In this document: positions 23,651 through 37,230 of the stretch, one piece after another | How the letters are laid out: each line of letters opens with the position of its first letter | Numbering within the stretch: position 1 is the first letter of the stretch | DNA from: Talpa occidentalis | Lineage: Eukaryota > Chordata > Mammalia > Eulipotyphla > Talpidae | Length of the DNA: 64,000 nt | Reading direction: 5' to 3' | NCBI RefSeq assembly: GCF_014898055.3 | Contig: NW_023604295.1 | Coordinates: 72,566,301-72,630,300 of the forward strand | Notes under the pieces: model-generated | What the model was told of the DNA's origin: nothing | Database searches by the model: none | What the model saw: only the letters and a program-made list of their open reading frames with translations | Translations under genes and position numbers: made by a program

Positions 23651-24515
23651 GTCTAATAATAGAGAAAGAGGAGATTAAGGGCCACTGTGCAGGTAAGGGC
23701 TTGTGATATTTCCACTTGACTGAAACAGAGTGGGGCATTAACATAACATAAATTGAGGCACTTAATACTTAGTGATGGTTATTATCTTTCCAAGTCTGAC
23801 AAGCAGCCTGATATTTCTAACAATTCCCAACATATAACAGATCCAATGCATATCACCATGATGTCGAGATTGGCATTTATTTTATCTCTACCTATCTCTG
23901 TTCAGTCTTTCTCAACTCAGTCTTTATAACCCGGTCTTTTTTCTCCCTTCTCTTCTAAAGAACTTGCATGTGAACATCTTTCAAAGAAAAACAGAGTAAC
24001 AGTAATCACCGTTCTTTACTCATTTTTTTTGCTTGTTTGTTTTTTTGAGGACTATCATTTTTCTGGAATTGAGCCAATTCGGACTTTCTAGATACTATTC
24101 ATTTCCACATCTTCGATCCTCTTCTATTAAACCTGCTTTGACTAATCATTTTTTTTCTCACTGAGCTATTGTAGCATTTGCATACATAGCATGCAATTTA
24201 TTAATTGATATATCATGTAAATTTATTTTTAGCTCTTCATTCTTGTTAATTCTTTTAGATTAATTATCCAGTTATTTACACAAATTCACATGTGTGTTAT
24301 GAGCAGGGAGTTAAAAAATAATTCTCTCTTGAAGTCCTTGCTTAGATTTCATAACATCATGGGATGTCTTCATTAAAAAGATGATTATTCTAATGCTTAA
24401 ACTTTTGAGTACTCAGTATGAACTATCTACTGTCATTACTTCTACTGTTACATAGCATCACTCATAAGTCTGACTATGCTATGCCCCTTCTCCAGAAGTA
24501 CAGTGACGTGCTTTG
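23651..24515. other. Single-copy DNA
   Basis: No gene or clear repeat is visible. Confidence 0.4.
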
Positions 24516-24769
24516 TTTTAAAGATTTATTTTATTTATACAAGAGCTGGGATACAAGCCAGATGCACGGGAGGTTGAGAGGATTCACCAGAGACAGAGCG
24601 GGAAACAGAACAGGCAGACTGATGAAACACACTGCTGAGGGGAGCAGCGGGTGAGACAGGAGAGGTCTGCCGCGCCATGTGGGATTCTTGCCAGCTGGCC
24701 GGGATCGAAACCGTGCTGCAGAGGCTGCAAACAGCCTCACAGTGCGGCCGCCTGGACCACCAGAGAGGC
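24516..24769 (-). mobile_element. SINE, type II, minus strand
   Basis: The minus strand starts GCCTCTCTGGTGGTCCAGGCG (the usual CCCC is altered), carries GGTTTCGATCCCGGCC as B-box region, and ends TATAAATAAAATAAATCTTTAAAA. The mark TCTGGCTTGTATCCC is a type II variant. No convincing TSD was found. Confidence 0.92.
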
Positions 24770-26779
24770 ACAAACTACAATGATGTTTTTGATAGTCTGC
24801 TTTCTGCTAGCCAATAGAAGTTTCCAACAGTCAGTTTTCAAATATCTCCTGGCTTATGTTGTGATATATATCCATTGATTTGTAATGTATAATTAGGGAG
24901 ATGAAGTGGCAAATTTCTTCCCATAAACTTCCCAAATTCTAGCACTAACTATAAAAAGCAAGCCTTCAAAAGGAAAATACTATCCACATTCTCAGGGACT
25001 TAATGGCTTAATTTGTTTCCTGCAAATAGGAATAGAATAATACCTTTGGTTACATGTGTATCAATCAATCTGATAGTTCTCTGAATTAGGATTTTTCAAT
25101 TAGGCACTGACATTTTGAACAAGATAATTCCAGCTTGGGAGTTGCCTCATGTATTCGAGGCTGTTTATCAACATCCCTAGTCTACACCCACTAGATACTG
25201 ATAGTGTTGTCCTAGAAGTTATCCAATATTTGTTTAAAAAAAAGTAGAAGAAATCTGCTATGGATGCAGACCAAGACCACAAGGAAGACTTTATTCAAAA
25301 ATATTACCATTGTGGTCAAGGTTAAAGGGTTATTGTCATAAGAGAGAGAAATTGAACTAGATCCAAATATAGCAAAGATATCTGGCGAAATAATATCTAT
25401 GGAGTGCAGTGAGGGTATTAATGGATGGAAAATAACTATGAGAAATATGATTAGATATCAAGGATAGGGTAGATCTTCCTAATTTGGCTTAACAGCATCC
25501 TTTTTCAAGGCAGATCAAAGATTTAAATATCAAGGGTAGGGGAAGTATACCTTGATCAGAATGGGGAGTAGATTTCTAACAAAACTGACAGAGTGATTCT
25601 TCATTAAAACTGGACTCCACAGGCTAAGGACATGCAAGACCAACATAGAGACCTAGTTGAGAAAGGAGCTCAGTGAAGCCTGACTAATGTTAGCTCAATG
25701 AGAAGGTTTTTGGCAGTTTGCCATACTCCAAACAGTAACAACAAAAGAAAGTTTCCAGATATGGTGAAATGTCCCTTTTGGATGAATTTGTGCCCTATGA
25801 TTTCACTATACAAGAGTTAGGATCTGTTTTTTAAAAATTGTATTTTGTTTATCGTGAACAGAGCTTCTCAACATTAAAATATGAGAAACAAGAGGAAGTG
25901 TGACCACCCGTTTAACACACCCCACTACCCTTTTATAGGAGAGATTTGGGATTTATAGGATTTTGTTTTGTTTTAGTTGATTTTTTGCCAGGAGGAAAGA
26001 AAGTAAAAGTGATTATAAACTGTATTGATTAAAAACTATTCCCATTCTAAAAAGACATAGACCTTTTTTTCTCTGGTGAGCATGGTCAAGGGATTCTCAG
26101 GTGATACAGATGAGTGGGAAAATGTTTGATGTGACTTAAAATTTTCACATCACAGTTGAGTACATGGGTTACTTATTTTAATGATCCTTATACATAGGAC
26201 TGCATTGTAATATATGGCACTTTTTTCTTTTAGACGAATATTAATATTTATCAATTCTAATAGAATGGGCACCAATTCCTACAGCTTCTACAATTACTTT
26301 TTCTAGAAGAGATATATTTTAACATATCTTATAAAATACACTTCCATTAACATGCACTGTAATTAGATATTGAATATCCTGGAAAGCATATATATCATAT
26401 AAGCAGATTTATAAACAAGATAATTAGGGTGTTAATTTAAAAGCAGTAGCAGTGAGCAGTCAGATAATATTGTAAACTCATGTTTATTCTTTCAGTCTTC
26501 ATTTACCATCCCATATTCAATAAAATGCTTTGCAGCTTTCTTTGGTCTAAATGGTTGCTTTAATTTTTATCTCACTGTCAATGTAGACTGAAGATACATT
26601 AATTTGGAAAGGATAAATTACCATAGTTCATACCATGTATTGCAAATTTGGGGTTCTGTCTGGCAACAACATAGATTGCACATATTTTCAACCTAGTTAA
26701 TTATCATATATTTATTTGAATGATGAATGTGGAATCACCATAGATGCTAATTAAAAAAAAACTTTCATTAAAATAAAAA
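24770..26779. other. SINE-free AT-rich single-copy DNA
   Basis: No gene is visible. Frames are short and lack motifs. This is the left part of a 14 kb stretch without any copy of the local SINE. Confidence 0.5.
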
Positions 26780-27090
26780 CCAGAAAGCATGAAGCCTGTG
26801 ATTTGACTTTACAGAAGTCTTTCAAAGAACATTTTAAAACACCGTGTAATTGCACTGCAGATGCATGGCAAAAATGATTCCAAAAACATGATATTTTTAT
26901 AAACAAACACCAAATGGAGTTTGCATCAGCCTGTTTATGAGCAACTGCTGCAACTTATTAAAATGAATGAAAGGATTTTATTAAGCAGGCAAGATTATTC
27001 TCCTTTTAAGATATTCAATGATCTTGTATCCAATTTAGTAATGCTAATTTGACTGTTCATTAGATTTTTTTTTTCTACACTTTAATTTCC
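26780..27090. promoter_or_regulatory. Candidate conserved noncoding element
   Basis: A non-repeat block with balanced composition and dense homeobox- and POU-like words: CCGTGTAATTGCACTGCAG, ATGCATGGCAAAA, TTTGCATCAG, GGATTTTATTAAGC, GCTAATTTGACTG. The texture resembles ultraconserved noncoding DNA near developmental genes. Inference only; no alignment was possible. Confidence 0.3.
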
Positions 27091-28847
27091 TATTTAGAAG
27101 TAATAATCAGGATCGAAGAACAGCATGGCATTGTATTACCCAAAAGTTACACACTGTACTTTTCCCTAGAGTCACAAAAGAATCACTAGAAATTTCGCTT
27201 TTAGAGGTGTGCACACATCAAATTCTAATTATATTTCAAGGTCAAGAAAATGGGAGAAAACATATTTTGAAGGGGTTTACACATTACTGATTAAATCTGT
27301 TATTTCTGTAATCTCTTCCAATAATACAGGAATATACTCAGAATATTGGCATTTCGCTAATTAAAATATGTATTTTTTTTAAGGAATAACAGCCATTAGG
27401 TATACCTGGAAAATGACAGTTCAATGTTAATTTTCTCCTTTACGACTTTTGAATATATTCTACAGTGATTTTCATATATGGGTGATTCAGAGTACTCTTT
27501 TGCTCAATGAGGAGCTTTGTACAAGTTTTGTATATCACTAGCTACACTGTTCTAAATTAAATTCAGTAGTCATTAGTGACATAAATCATCTAAGTCACCA
27601 ATATTGCAATGAGGACAGATGGAACAACACAGTCACATAAATACGACTTCAATACTCCTTAAAAATTCAAATTGTAAATGATGACTAATTATAGTGGCAA
27701 GATTTTGTTGGTGGTGTTTTTGTTTTGTTTTGTTTTGTTTCAATAATTCAATAGCATTGTCACATATTCCAATTTTAGTTGAAGCAAACTAAGTGGCAGT
27801 ACTTGGTTATGTAGGAGAGCTACATCACCATGTAGTTTATAGAACATTGCTGTTGAGTACAATATAGCCAATGTTTTTGAAAAATACGCTACAAGTGTGA
27901 CATTTTTCTATGTGACCTTAATAAAAACAAATATCTTAAGAAGGAATGAGGAAGGGAAGAGGGCCACGAATATTTGATAAAACATAGATTTGGACTTTCC
28001 GCTGTGAGCTTAATGTAGTGTATACATTATAGTGTGGCATAATTCTTGTTTATTGATGCTACTACCCAAATAATTCAGGTCACATGAGATTATTATTTAT
28101 GATTTCTGGTTTTTTTTCCCAAAATTTTGATACTTACAGTAGAGCATTTTTTATAAGATGTCAGCAATCTTATTCAATTTTAATGATTTGCATGGTAATG
28201 TGCCACATGTAAGATAAATTAAAAGGAAACTAGTAAATGCTTTATCTCTTTTATAGCACTAACAAAACTACTGGTCAGTAGATAGACAATCTAACGTCCC
28301 AGTGATTCATTTTTTGTATGTCACTGAAATTTACCATGTTTCTTTCTTTTGTTTCTCAAGAAGCTGGAAATTTTAAGTTTGAGAGCATTTGGGTCAAGTG
28401 CAGTTATATATGTTTTTCAAACATAATTATATTTTCCCTTTAGCTTTTATTTTTTACTTGAGGTAATATTGTAACCTATGCTGAGTTGTCCTTACTATAA
28501 ATAGAGGGTAGTCCTGTAGTACCTCAGAATGATAAAATGGGTTGCCAAGTCTTAATATCTTGGGTGCTATAGAGCTTATGTTTCAGGATTAAAATATCCT
28601 CAAATACATAGGTAAAGAATAGAGAAGAGAAATTAATTGTTATATAAATATTTTATATCAGATCATGTAATTATATGGGTAGAAGTAGTATTTGGCACTT
28701 AAATGGTTAATTCAGTAGCACTAATTGTATCATTCTATTTTTCCTGGATGAAAGATTCTCTTCTTTAGACAGAAAACCTTATATATGTTCATTATTTTAA
28801 ACATATAAACACCATTTAGGATAATATTAATTTGAAAGCAAATAAAA

Positions 28848-28914
28848 TAAGCATTTATATATTTGTATAATATTCATGTAGAAATAAGAGTATAAATGCT
28901 TAAGAGTACTCTTA
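28848..28914. repeat. Inverted repeat plus overlapping 14-bp palindrome
   Basis: TAAGCATTTATA (28848-28859) faces TATAAATGCTTA (28891-28902) exactly, with 31 nt between. The right arm runs into a perfect palindrome TAAGAGTACTCTTA (28901-28914). Confidence 0.9.
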
Positions 28915-31050
28915 CAATATGATAAATATGAGTGGTATTAGCATTATGATTTAATCTTCAATTGAGGAAATGCTTTTGGGTTCTGAGCTCTTAGGACCAG
29001 AGTTTTCTTAATGCGATAATTACAACTATATGTGCTGAATCAGTCTTACACGGGTTGTTCCACAGTTGAAGTTGGGCAAATTGGAAAGTTGTATAGCCTT
29101 TCAGGCTATTGGAAGCCATTTAGAAAATCACCTCTTCTTTGTAATAATGGCAGGGTATAAATGAAATAAGTCTATTAAGTCTACAGAGGTCAACGACTAA
29201 TGTGACTGGAAATAGGAAAAGAATAGTGGAAACATTCATAAAGGGAACATTGATCCCTCTGAAAAATCAGGGACAAAAACTCTAATAAATCAGATTACAA
29301 AGTGGGTGGTGAACTTGGGTTGGATTAATGGGTTTTTTAATTGAATAAACAAGTTACTATGTGCTTACTAGCAAACAAACCAAAAGTAAACCCTACAATA
29401 GAGAAAAAGAAAATTCTAAATCAAAGCATATGTTAGTTGTTAATGACAGTGAAACTGTTGTTACACAACCTGTACCTATAGGCATATGTTAATATACAGT
29501 CGGCAACAGAAGTAAAAGGAGGGGCACTTTAGTCTTTCAGCTTGGATTAATTTTTCTGTAAGAATGATTAAAACAGCAGTAGCAAAATAGAGAATCTGGA
29601 GTTTAATTCATAGTTAAAAGATAGAAAATCTTTAGAGAACTCGGAAGGTAGGTGAGGAAAACACAGTGGAATGTGGTAGAGGACTGTGGGTACTTTGGTG
29701 GCAAGAAATGGTGGTGACTGCTCCTGAGGGGAGAAATTCTATATTGTGGGGGGAAATGATGCTTAAAAAAGAAATTAAGTATGCATAAACTGGAATCAGT
29801 CACATAAAAAAGGAAAAAAAGCCTTAGAAAACTTGAAAGTAGTCAATGTAGCTTTGTATTTACTTGTCAATTTTTTTTTTTTTTTCAGTCAGCCTTTCAT
29901 TGGTTAGCATTTGTTTTAACAAGATAGAAAATCTAGTTTGCTTTGGTATTTTAACATGATGAAAAAATAGTCTCCCTTCAGAGCTCAAGTCAACTGATTA
30001 TCATCTCTTGCAAGTTCTCTCTATTTTAATAATTCTCTTTTCATTCGCTGTCCTGTGGAATATGATATAAATATCACTTCTTTAAAGAAACTTTCTCAAA
30101 GTGTCAAATATTGATTGTTTTCCAGTAATAATCTCTCAATTCACCTTGAATTTTTTGATGCTTATTATAATTTATAATCATGCATATGTTGTATGTGCTT
30201 ACTACCTAATGTATTAAAAGAATAAAGTCTAATATTATTTTATAGTTGGCTGAAATATAATTACATCCTATTATAAAATAATATATGATTATATAGTTGT
30301 ATGTTTGACAATGGTGTTTCTCTTCCTATAATTTATCATGTTGTTATTAAGTAACATTTTCTTTCAAGAAAGTGACATTTTGTGGATGTTAAGCATTCAC
30401 TGCTTTCGTATGTTTTCTCTTTGTATTTATACAAATTATTAAATAACGAGACAATATTTTTCATTATCAAAAATAATGTTTTGATACATAATTTCCCATT
30501 TTTGTTGCTTCATACTGGAATGCATTTGCCAAATTGAACAATCCATAACAATTTATTTCATGATTAATAGATGTTGGAAACATTCTAACTGACCACCCAT
30601 TACACTTTTACTGTTCACAAAATATGGAAAAAGAAGGCACCAGCAAAGCATGCATTAATGTTATTTTCAAATTTCTTTGTATTTTAACTAAAAAATTTAG
30701 TTGGAATTGAACATGCCCCTTCACAATGCTGTCTTTTTCAAGAAGACATCAAATATTATTCAAACAATTATATGCTATTAAGAAAAGAATGAATTAGCAA
30801 GAAAATTGCACCATTAGTAAAATTTAAGTTCTTAGTTTCACATAAGAAATGATGGTAATCTATTACTATGGCATTGCAGTTTGACATTAAAATGTCATTT
30901 AAAGCTAAAATGGAATTTAGTTATGCCTTTTTTATTATTGCTTATAATAATGTTTTAACTTTAGCTATGGTTCTGAGGAAAATACTAATGCACATTTAGG
31001 TAAATTTGAAGGTAAGAGCCTCAGAATAGTTTTTAAAATTTTTCTCATAA

Positions 31051-31084
31051 ATAAATGAACTTTGCATATAAATGAACTTTGCAC
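31051..31084. repeat. Tandem duplication of 17 bp
   Basis: ATAAATGAACTTTGCAT (31051-31067) is followed at once by ATAAATGAACTTTGCAC (31068-31084); they differ at the last base only. Confidence 0.95.
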
Positions 31085-31608
31085 AAAAGTGTGGAAACTA
31101 AACACAACTTGTATATGTTTTAAAATATGTTTTGGCATCTCACATTGTTATTGTTATCACCCAAAAAAGGTAGTCTTGCCTAATCCAGCTCATTAGCTTT
31201 TATTTTATTTCTTTTAATGGTTGTCCTAAGCTAAGCATAATATTTAGCTTAAGTTGTCTTTCCTCCTATGTATGGATTCACAGGCAGAACCATCAATGTC
31301 TTTATACTGAACATGGTTGACTGTAAGAGGAACTGTAATAAGCATTGATCTAAATGGGGGCAAATTATCTTGTACCAAAATGAAATATACATCCCTTTCA
31401 ATAAGAAGTTTATCCCTGACTTGGAAGAAGATATTGAGAACATTTGAAATCTTATGTTGGGGTAAGCAGAATTTTGGAAGATTTGCTCTCCATAACCAAT
31501 CCCACAAGGCCTCACAGCTTTGTTCATCTCAGTCACCATCACATTGCCCAACATCAAAAAGTATCTCTGTGTTTTCCATACATGTCTTATTGTGATCTTA
31601 TTCTCTCT

Positions 31609-31610
<2 letters not shown>

Positions 31611-31655
<45 letters not shown>

Positions 31656-31658
31656 TCT
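31611..31658. repeat. (CT)n microsatellite
   Basis: About 24 dinucleotide units with one A interruption at 31650. Confidence 0.97.
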
Positions 31659-34600
31659 TTATTCATCCCTCCCAAATTTTGTCACTATGCTCCTAGAAAC
31701 TCAAATACATCCACCAACAAATCCCTCTATGGCTCCAAATAGCTTTTCTAAAATAATACTGTAACTTTTGTTCCCCAACTGACACTTAACATCTCTTGAA
31801 GTCACTTTTGCCTACAGCCTTTCCAGGTAACATGTGATCATCACACACTCAACTCACACAGCTCTCTAGTCTAGGTGAGAGAGAATAGCTTGCTCTCCAT
31901 TCTTACTTCAAAGCTGATTTTCTCTCTTGCTCTCTCAAAAGTCCAAGAAGTCTTGTGACAAAGGCATACAATTATTTTGTAAAAAGTTTTTATTTACCCT
32001 AACACTTATATCTAACTAGACATCTAGTAGACCAAAAAAAAAACAGACTGCCGTCAATCTGTTTTGAGGGAGACAATATATGATCATTGGCTCATTTTTT
32101 GCAACACAGGGATATAATGATATATGGCCTAAAGGTTTGGACACTGTAAGACAATGAAAATCTCTGAGTCAGGACACAGATATGATGGGACAAACTGGGA
32201 GGAGACTACATGATAATGGCAGAAAGCAGGGAGAGTTGTTCTTGGAGGTAAATGTCTTCCATTACATTCTTCTTCCTGCATTTTTTTATATTATTGAAGG
32301 ATTATATCTTCAAGAAAGGAAGAATGAGAGGAAGAAATGGAAGAAACAAGAAAAAGGGAGAAATTAAGATAGATATATGAGCAAAATGAAAATAATGTTT
32401 TAGAAAATCACTAAAATCAATTTAAAAATTCTTAGTGCTTACCTGTAATTGTTTTTTAGAAATATCTAGATACTATAAACAAAGATATGTAAATGTTCCA
32501 GTTTCAAAATTAATGTTATAGCATATTTTGATTAAATAAAATATCAAGTATCAGAGTTGTGTTCACATAAAGATAATATTTTTAAGAAGAATACATACCA
32601 TTATAGGTAATTAGGAAAACATATGAAAAATTTTACTGTATCATTATTCTAATTTTGACTGACTTTGTGTTCCCTAGACTCTACTGCATAAAGTCACTTA
32701 TCCATATATTGCATGCTATAAATTACAATAATGCAAGGTAAGTTTTTAGCAGTAATACCAACCAGGGAACAATGTTGTCAATTACTCATTTTATTTGTTT
32801 ACAGAAGGGGCTTAGAGGATTGTTACACCAAACGTTCTTTTTGAATTTCTAACCAATTTTCTTAATGCAAAATGTCATGCTAAACAAAACAAATTTCTTA
32901 TCAACATACAAATTCGAACTAAAAGGAAAGATGACAATGATTATTTTTTTAGTTTTAGTTTATCAAATAACAAAACAGTGGAAATGATAGTTAAGAGATT
33001 CTCTCCCTCCCTCCCTTCCACTTGTTACCAAATGGGGCATTAAAACAAACAATAAATGATCGAGTTGTTTCAAAATCAAAATAAGCATTATCCATAAAAT
33101 TAAGATTTCCCTTCTATTGAGTAAAACATGAATTATAAAGGAGGTAATTAAAAGACATTTTCACTAAGTCCAGAGGTACAATGGAAATTTCAAACTCAAT
33201 ATGAGGGGGAGGGATTTAATATTAAAATAACTTCAGTTAGAACTTCAACTATAGTAGTAGTAATCAAACACAGGGTAAGCATTAGGTGGCCTGGGAGGAG
33301 CTTTTAAAAATGCAGAATGATAGAACTTGCCAAAGAACAAAAAAATCAAATTATTCATTGACATCTAACTATCCAGCATCAGTACTTTTAAGCTTTCCGC
33401 CATGATTAGAAGCTTGCTCTGTGCTGAGAATTACTGAAATATAATATAGTGAAAAAGTGGTTTGCCTATATATTAGGCGATTAAAACCATTCCTCCCAGT
33501 TGATTTTATTTTTGCACATTCTTTTGTAGAGCATAATTAATTTCTGTTCTATTTTAGTCCAACTTACATTTAAATAGTCTCCAAACATGTATTTAAAGAG
33601 TGTTCTGCTGTTTCTAGAAAATACATATTGGTTAGTTTACACTATCTAGAAACTGTAGAACAGAAAAGTGTTTGGGTGTCCTACCTGCATAAAATGAAGT
33701 ACTGAAAAAATTAAGGAAGAAGTATTAGATCTCTAATTACCATTAATTTTGTAGCATTTATTAGGGGTCAAATTTATAACTGAACAGTGAAGGCGGAATG
33801 TCATCTTGTCCATTTAGCATACGTGCATTCTTAAAGTGAAAAAGAGCCAAATTGAGCATCTATATCAACATATGTGCATTTCATATTGCTCACAACACTG
33901 TAACAATAGATACAATCCCAAACAATTGTCCATAAGGTTTAGAGTTTTCCAATATTAAAAGCACACTTTCTTTTTTATTCTATTACCTTGCAGAGGTTAC
34001 AAAACAAAAGCACTCTAAACAATGCCAGTCTCTGTTTCATGATTAGCATCATTCTCCATTGGGAACAGAAAATAAAATGCAGTCACACTTCAGGGCCCAG
34101 ATGCTTTGCTGATACCAGGCATCCCAGACCACCTGTTTTCACACACTCATATGCACTTTAGTCTGTCATTCACTGATGCCCCATGCACATATTTGGCAGT
34201 GGCTTTCCCACTGACTTGGCAATTTTCCAAAAAGGAGTAAATACTTTGCACTTTATAATTTCTCTGTGCAACGCTCTCTAAATTCAGTAAGTTACTCACC
34301 ATCTCTGCACACATTAAAGAGGCATTATTACCATGGCAAATTGCATAGGCCAAAATAATTCTACTTAAAACCTATTAATCCAAGGATTTCAGATGGGATT
34401 ACATATGATTTTAGAAAATGCTTCCTATCAATTGCATATTCACAAAACATAAAGCAATTAGATGGCTTACTATATGGTATTATGGTGTTACTTAATCCTG
34501 GGAATCATGCATTTGGAAATAGGGAGCTTGAGTGTTGTGTGGGCTTTTAATTCTATCATTTTGCCTTACCCCCCCATTTAGGAAAATATTAGAAAATAGA

Positions 34601-36114
34601 ATAAACAATAAACAAAGGCAACTTTTAAATAATTGACCTGTTTTTAGTTCAAGAGGTTATGACTAATATGTTCAGAAACTATTAATGAAAACTGGCATTT
34701 ATTTTCATAAATATACAGATAGACACACACGTATAAGCGTTTCTAGACAGAAAAAAATTAAAATAGAATATCTATTGTGACTCATTTATTTTTCAAGATT
34801 TTTTTGAAATATGTCATCTTAATAATTAACAAAACCTAACAAATAAAAAAATTGCAGTTAAAATAAGCAAATTTATTTAAAAAGGCATAGTTAAATGTTT
34901 TAAATCCTATAGTCATTTAGAAAAACCACGAAGCATTCAACTCTGTCTTTTCCCAAGTGACTTAGGGTGTAAGCAATTAAGGAAATACTTTACATACTGA
35001 TCATTTCAAAATTATACATGCCAAGTATTAGCAAGACAGCTGGGGTACACTAATACCAAAAAAAAAAAAAAAAAAAGGAAAATATTGTCACAGAAAGCTA
35101 CATGTTCCCATTCTGGTGGTGAAATGCATATATGTTCCCCACATACTATATTCATGAAGAGAATAAGAAACAAATTTAAAAAGTAAAATCACATCCTAGC
35201 TCCATTAAGGCTACAACACAACTCATATTAAATGTAGCTGACTTTTATTCTGGAAACACCTTAGTGAGCCTTTGCAATGAGTAAAGTGCACTCCCCTTTT
35301 GCCATTTCTCAAGAATGAGATAGTAGTGTTTCTAAGCACTTCAAATTGCACTGCTTGAATAATAACTAGACATTTCATTTTTTCCCATGACTGATAATAA
35401 GACATAGGCCTTATGAGTCATTTGAAAGAGGGAGAGAATTCAAGTGGGGAGAAAGGATGAGGAAAGAGAATTTCAGTTGCTCAGCTAGTTGGAAGTTATA
35501 GGAGACTCACAGTAAATGAGAAATGGTTGCAGTCAGAGAAACTGAGGCACTTTTTAGAATGTCAGTGTCTCATATTTATTTTTCAATTGCTGCCTATCCT
35601 TTCTGCAATATTGCTGTCTCCCAAACATTAGGAAAAATGTGTGAAATACAGTATGTGTGCACACTTGGTGTTCTGCAAAACTCAGGATAAAGCATTTACT
35701 TGATGCTCAGGTAGTGAAAGAACAGCAGCTGCAGGTTTGAAGAAAATGGATGAGACATAACCAACACCAGAGAAGAAAACTGCTCTCCAAACAGCACAGA
35801 AGAGAATATGATATACTCCCTAAAATCACCAATAGCAATTTACACTTGGATGAGAGCTGGTGAGGGCTGGCACCAAAGTGAGCTAGCAGATGGGGAGAAG
35901 TTAGCTAAGCACACTTCCAAAAACTGCAGAGAAGGCACTGGACATCTCATAATGTGTAGCCTGAGCATATTAATTATTTTAATTTGAGGGACTATTGACA
36001 TCTGAAATATTAAAAAAAATATGTTCTACAATAAAGCTGGAACAGAGATATAAAATGCACTAAGACAATAGGAAAAACAGATATTTTGCAAGTGACTAGA
36101 CCAACTGTTATATA
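31659..36114. other. SINE-free AT-rich DNA
   Basis: No gene was found. It contains an A18 run at 35059-35076 and a block at about 33990-34360 with mixed composition that could be conserved noncoding DNA. The minus-strand frame 34147-34353 lies there but has no recognised domain. The rest is unassigned. Confidence 0.45.
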
Positions 36115-36275
36115 GTCAGCTTCCTCCATGTATAAGCTATGTGGTATCAGGGAGGTGAATGACACTCACTGGGACATATTACTCACCTATTATATTAGAT
36201 TAATAATGCCAACTTCATTAGGTAGCTGTGTACAAAAAAAGTATTTAAGGTGCCTGGCATATCATAGTTGTGGAA
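36115..36275 (+). mobile_element. MIR fragment
   Basis: ATAAGCTATGTGGTATCAGGG, ATTAATAATGCCAACTTCATTAGG and AAGGTGCCTGGCATATCATAG follow MIR order (consensus 'agctgtgtgaccttgggc', 'ataatagtacctacctcatagg', 'gtgcctggcacatag'). Confidence 0.72.
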
Positions 36276-36559
36276 TAAATCTTGGTCCCCTTTTCTAATT
36301 GCCCTGTTCCTCCTATTTTCTAGTAAGGACTCTAAAAGACAGAGTGTTGATTCCAATGAGAAGTCAAAAGTTTGTGAATGATTGACTTCGAGTTGGGCTT
36401 TGAAAAAAAAATGTAAAAAGTATTTTCATATATAGACTTCATGGGGGCCATAATACATTTACAAAGAAATGTAATAGCATATGGATGGATGTAAGAAGAA
36501 TTTACATAAGATGAAGTAGGGAGGTGGAGCTGTAATTGAGATTCTGCAGATGTGGTATG
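36276..36559. other. Single-copy DNA
   Basis: Nothing recognisable was seen. Confidence 0.4.
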
Positions 36560-36970
36560 TATGGTTTTATCCCTGTGATCTTTACTTGCTGGTGTTATGT
36601 CTCCAAATATGTTAACTTACATTGCAAGGAAGAAGGCAGAAAAGTTACTCAGATGCAATAAGGATTTGGCCCATTTACTGGCTTTGAAGATGGAGAAAGG
36701 GGTCCATGAGCCAAAGGATGTATGTGACTTCTAGAAGTTAGAAATGTCCCTCAGCTCTTAGCCAGCAAGAAAATGGGACCCTGAGTCCCACAAACACAAG
36801 GAACTGAATTTTTCCCCAGAGACTCCAAAAATCAATGTAGCTTGCTGGCGATAGTGATTTTAGCCCATTTAGAATAGTACAGAGATTCTGAAATACAGAA
36901 CTATAACAGGCTATTATTTTAAGCCAATAAGTTTGTAATAATTTGGTATATATAGCAGCAGAGGAAATAA
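36560..36970 (+). mobile_element. Ancient MaLR-type LTR, plus strand
   Basis: CTTTGAAGATGGAGAAAGG, CCATGAGCCAAAGGATG, TGATTTTAGCCCATTTAGAA and the 3' end TTTTAAGCCAATAAGTTTGTAATAATTTGG match the MaLR-like LTR order. Same family as 20745-21170. Confidence 0.75.
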
Positions 36971-37089
36971 ATGATCTGCAGCTAGGGAGATAATGAAATG
37001 GAATGGTATAGAAATGTTGAATGAAAATCGTTTCCCAGTACTAGTGGAGGTGAGAGATCATTATGTTGCACTGCAGTGCTCTTGTGTCT

Positions 37090-37230
37090 TTCTTCCCTCC
37101 ACAAATATTTACTGAGAAACTCTCATGTTATAGTTATGGGTACAGATAGAGGAGGAATAAAGCAAACACTAGTGACAGTTTATGGTTAACTAGTCTGGCT
37201 GGGGTTACTTTGTGATATTCATTACATGGC
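37090..37230 (+). repeat. Ancient dispersed repeat fragment
   Basis: CACAAATATTTACTGAGAAACTCTC and the following text resemble the 'caaatatttattgagcacctac' class of old mammalian repeats. Short and diverged. Confidence 0.4.

Larger units (their letters stand above)
27091..31610. other. SINE-free AT-rich DNA with small sequence motifs
   Basis: No gene. It holds a (GTTTT)n run at about 27717-27743, an inverted repeat around 28848-28902, a T16 run at about 29871-29886, and a 17-bp tandem duplication at 31051-31084. The remainder is unassigned. Confidence 0.5.

Noticed and set aside
34147..34353. 68-codon minus-strand frame containing GAGATGGTGAGTAAC, a possible exon with splice donor
   Set aside because: No recognised protein motif, no matching acceptor/donor pair bounding the frame, and a single GTGAGT is common by chance. 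The block may be conserved noncoding DNA instead.
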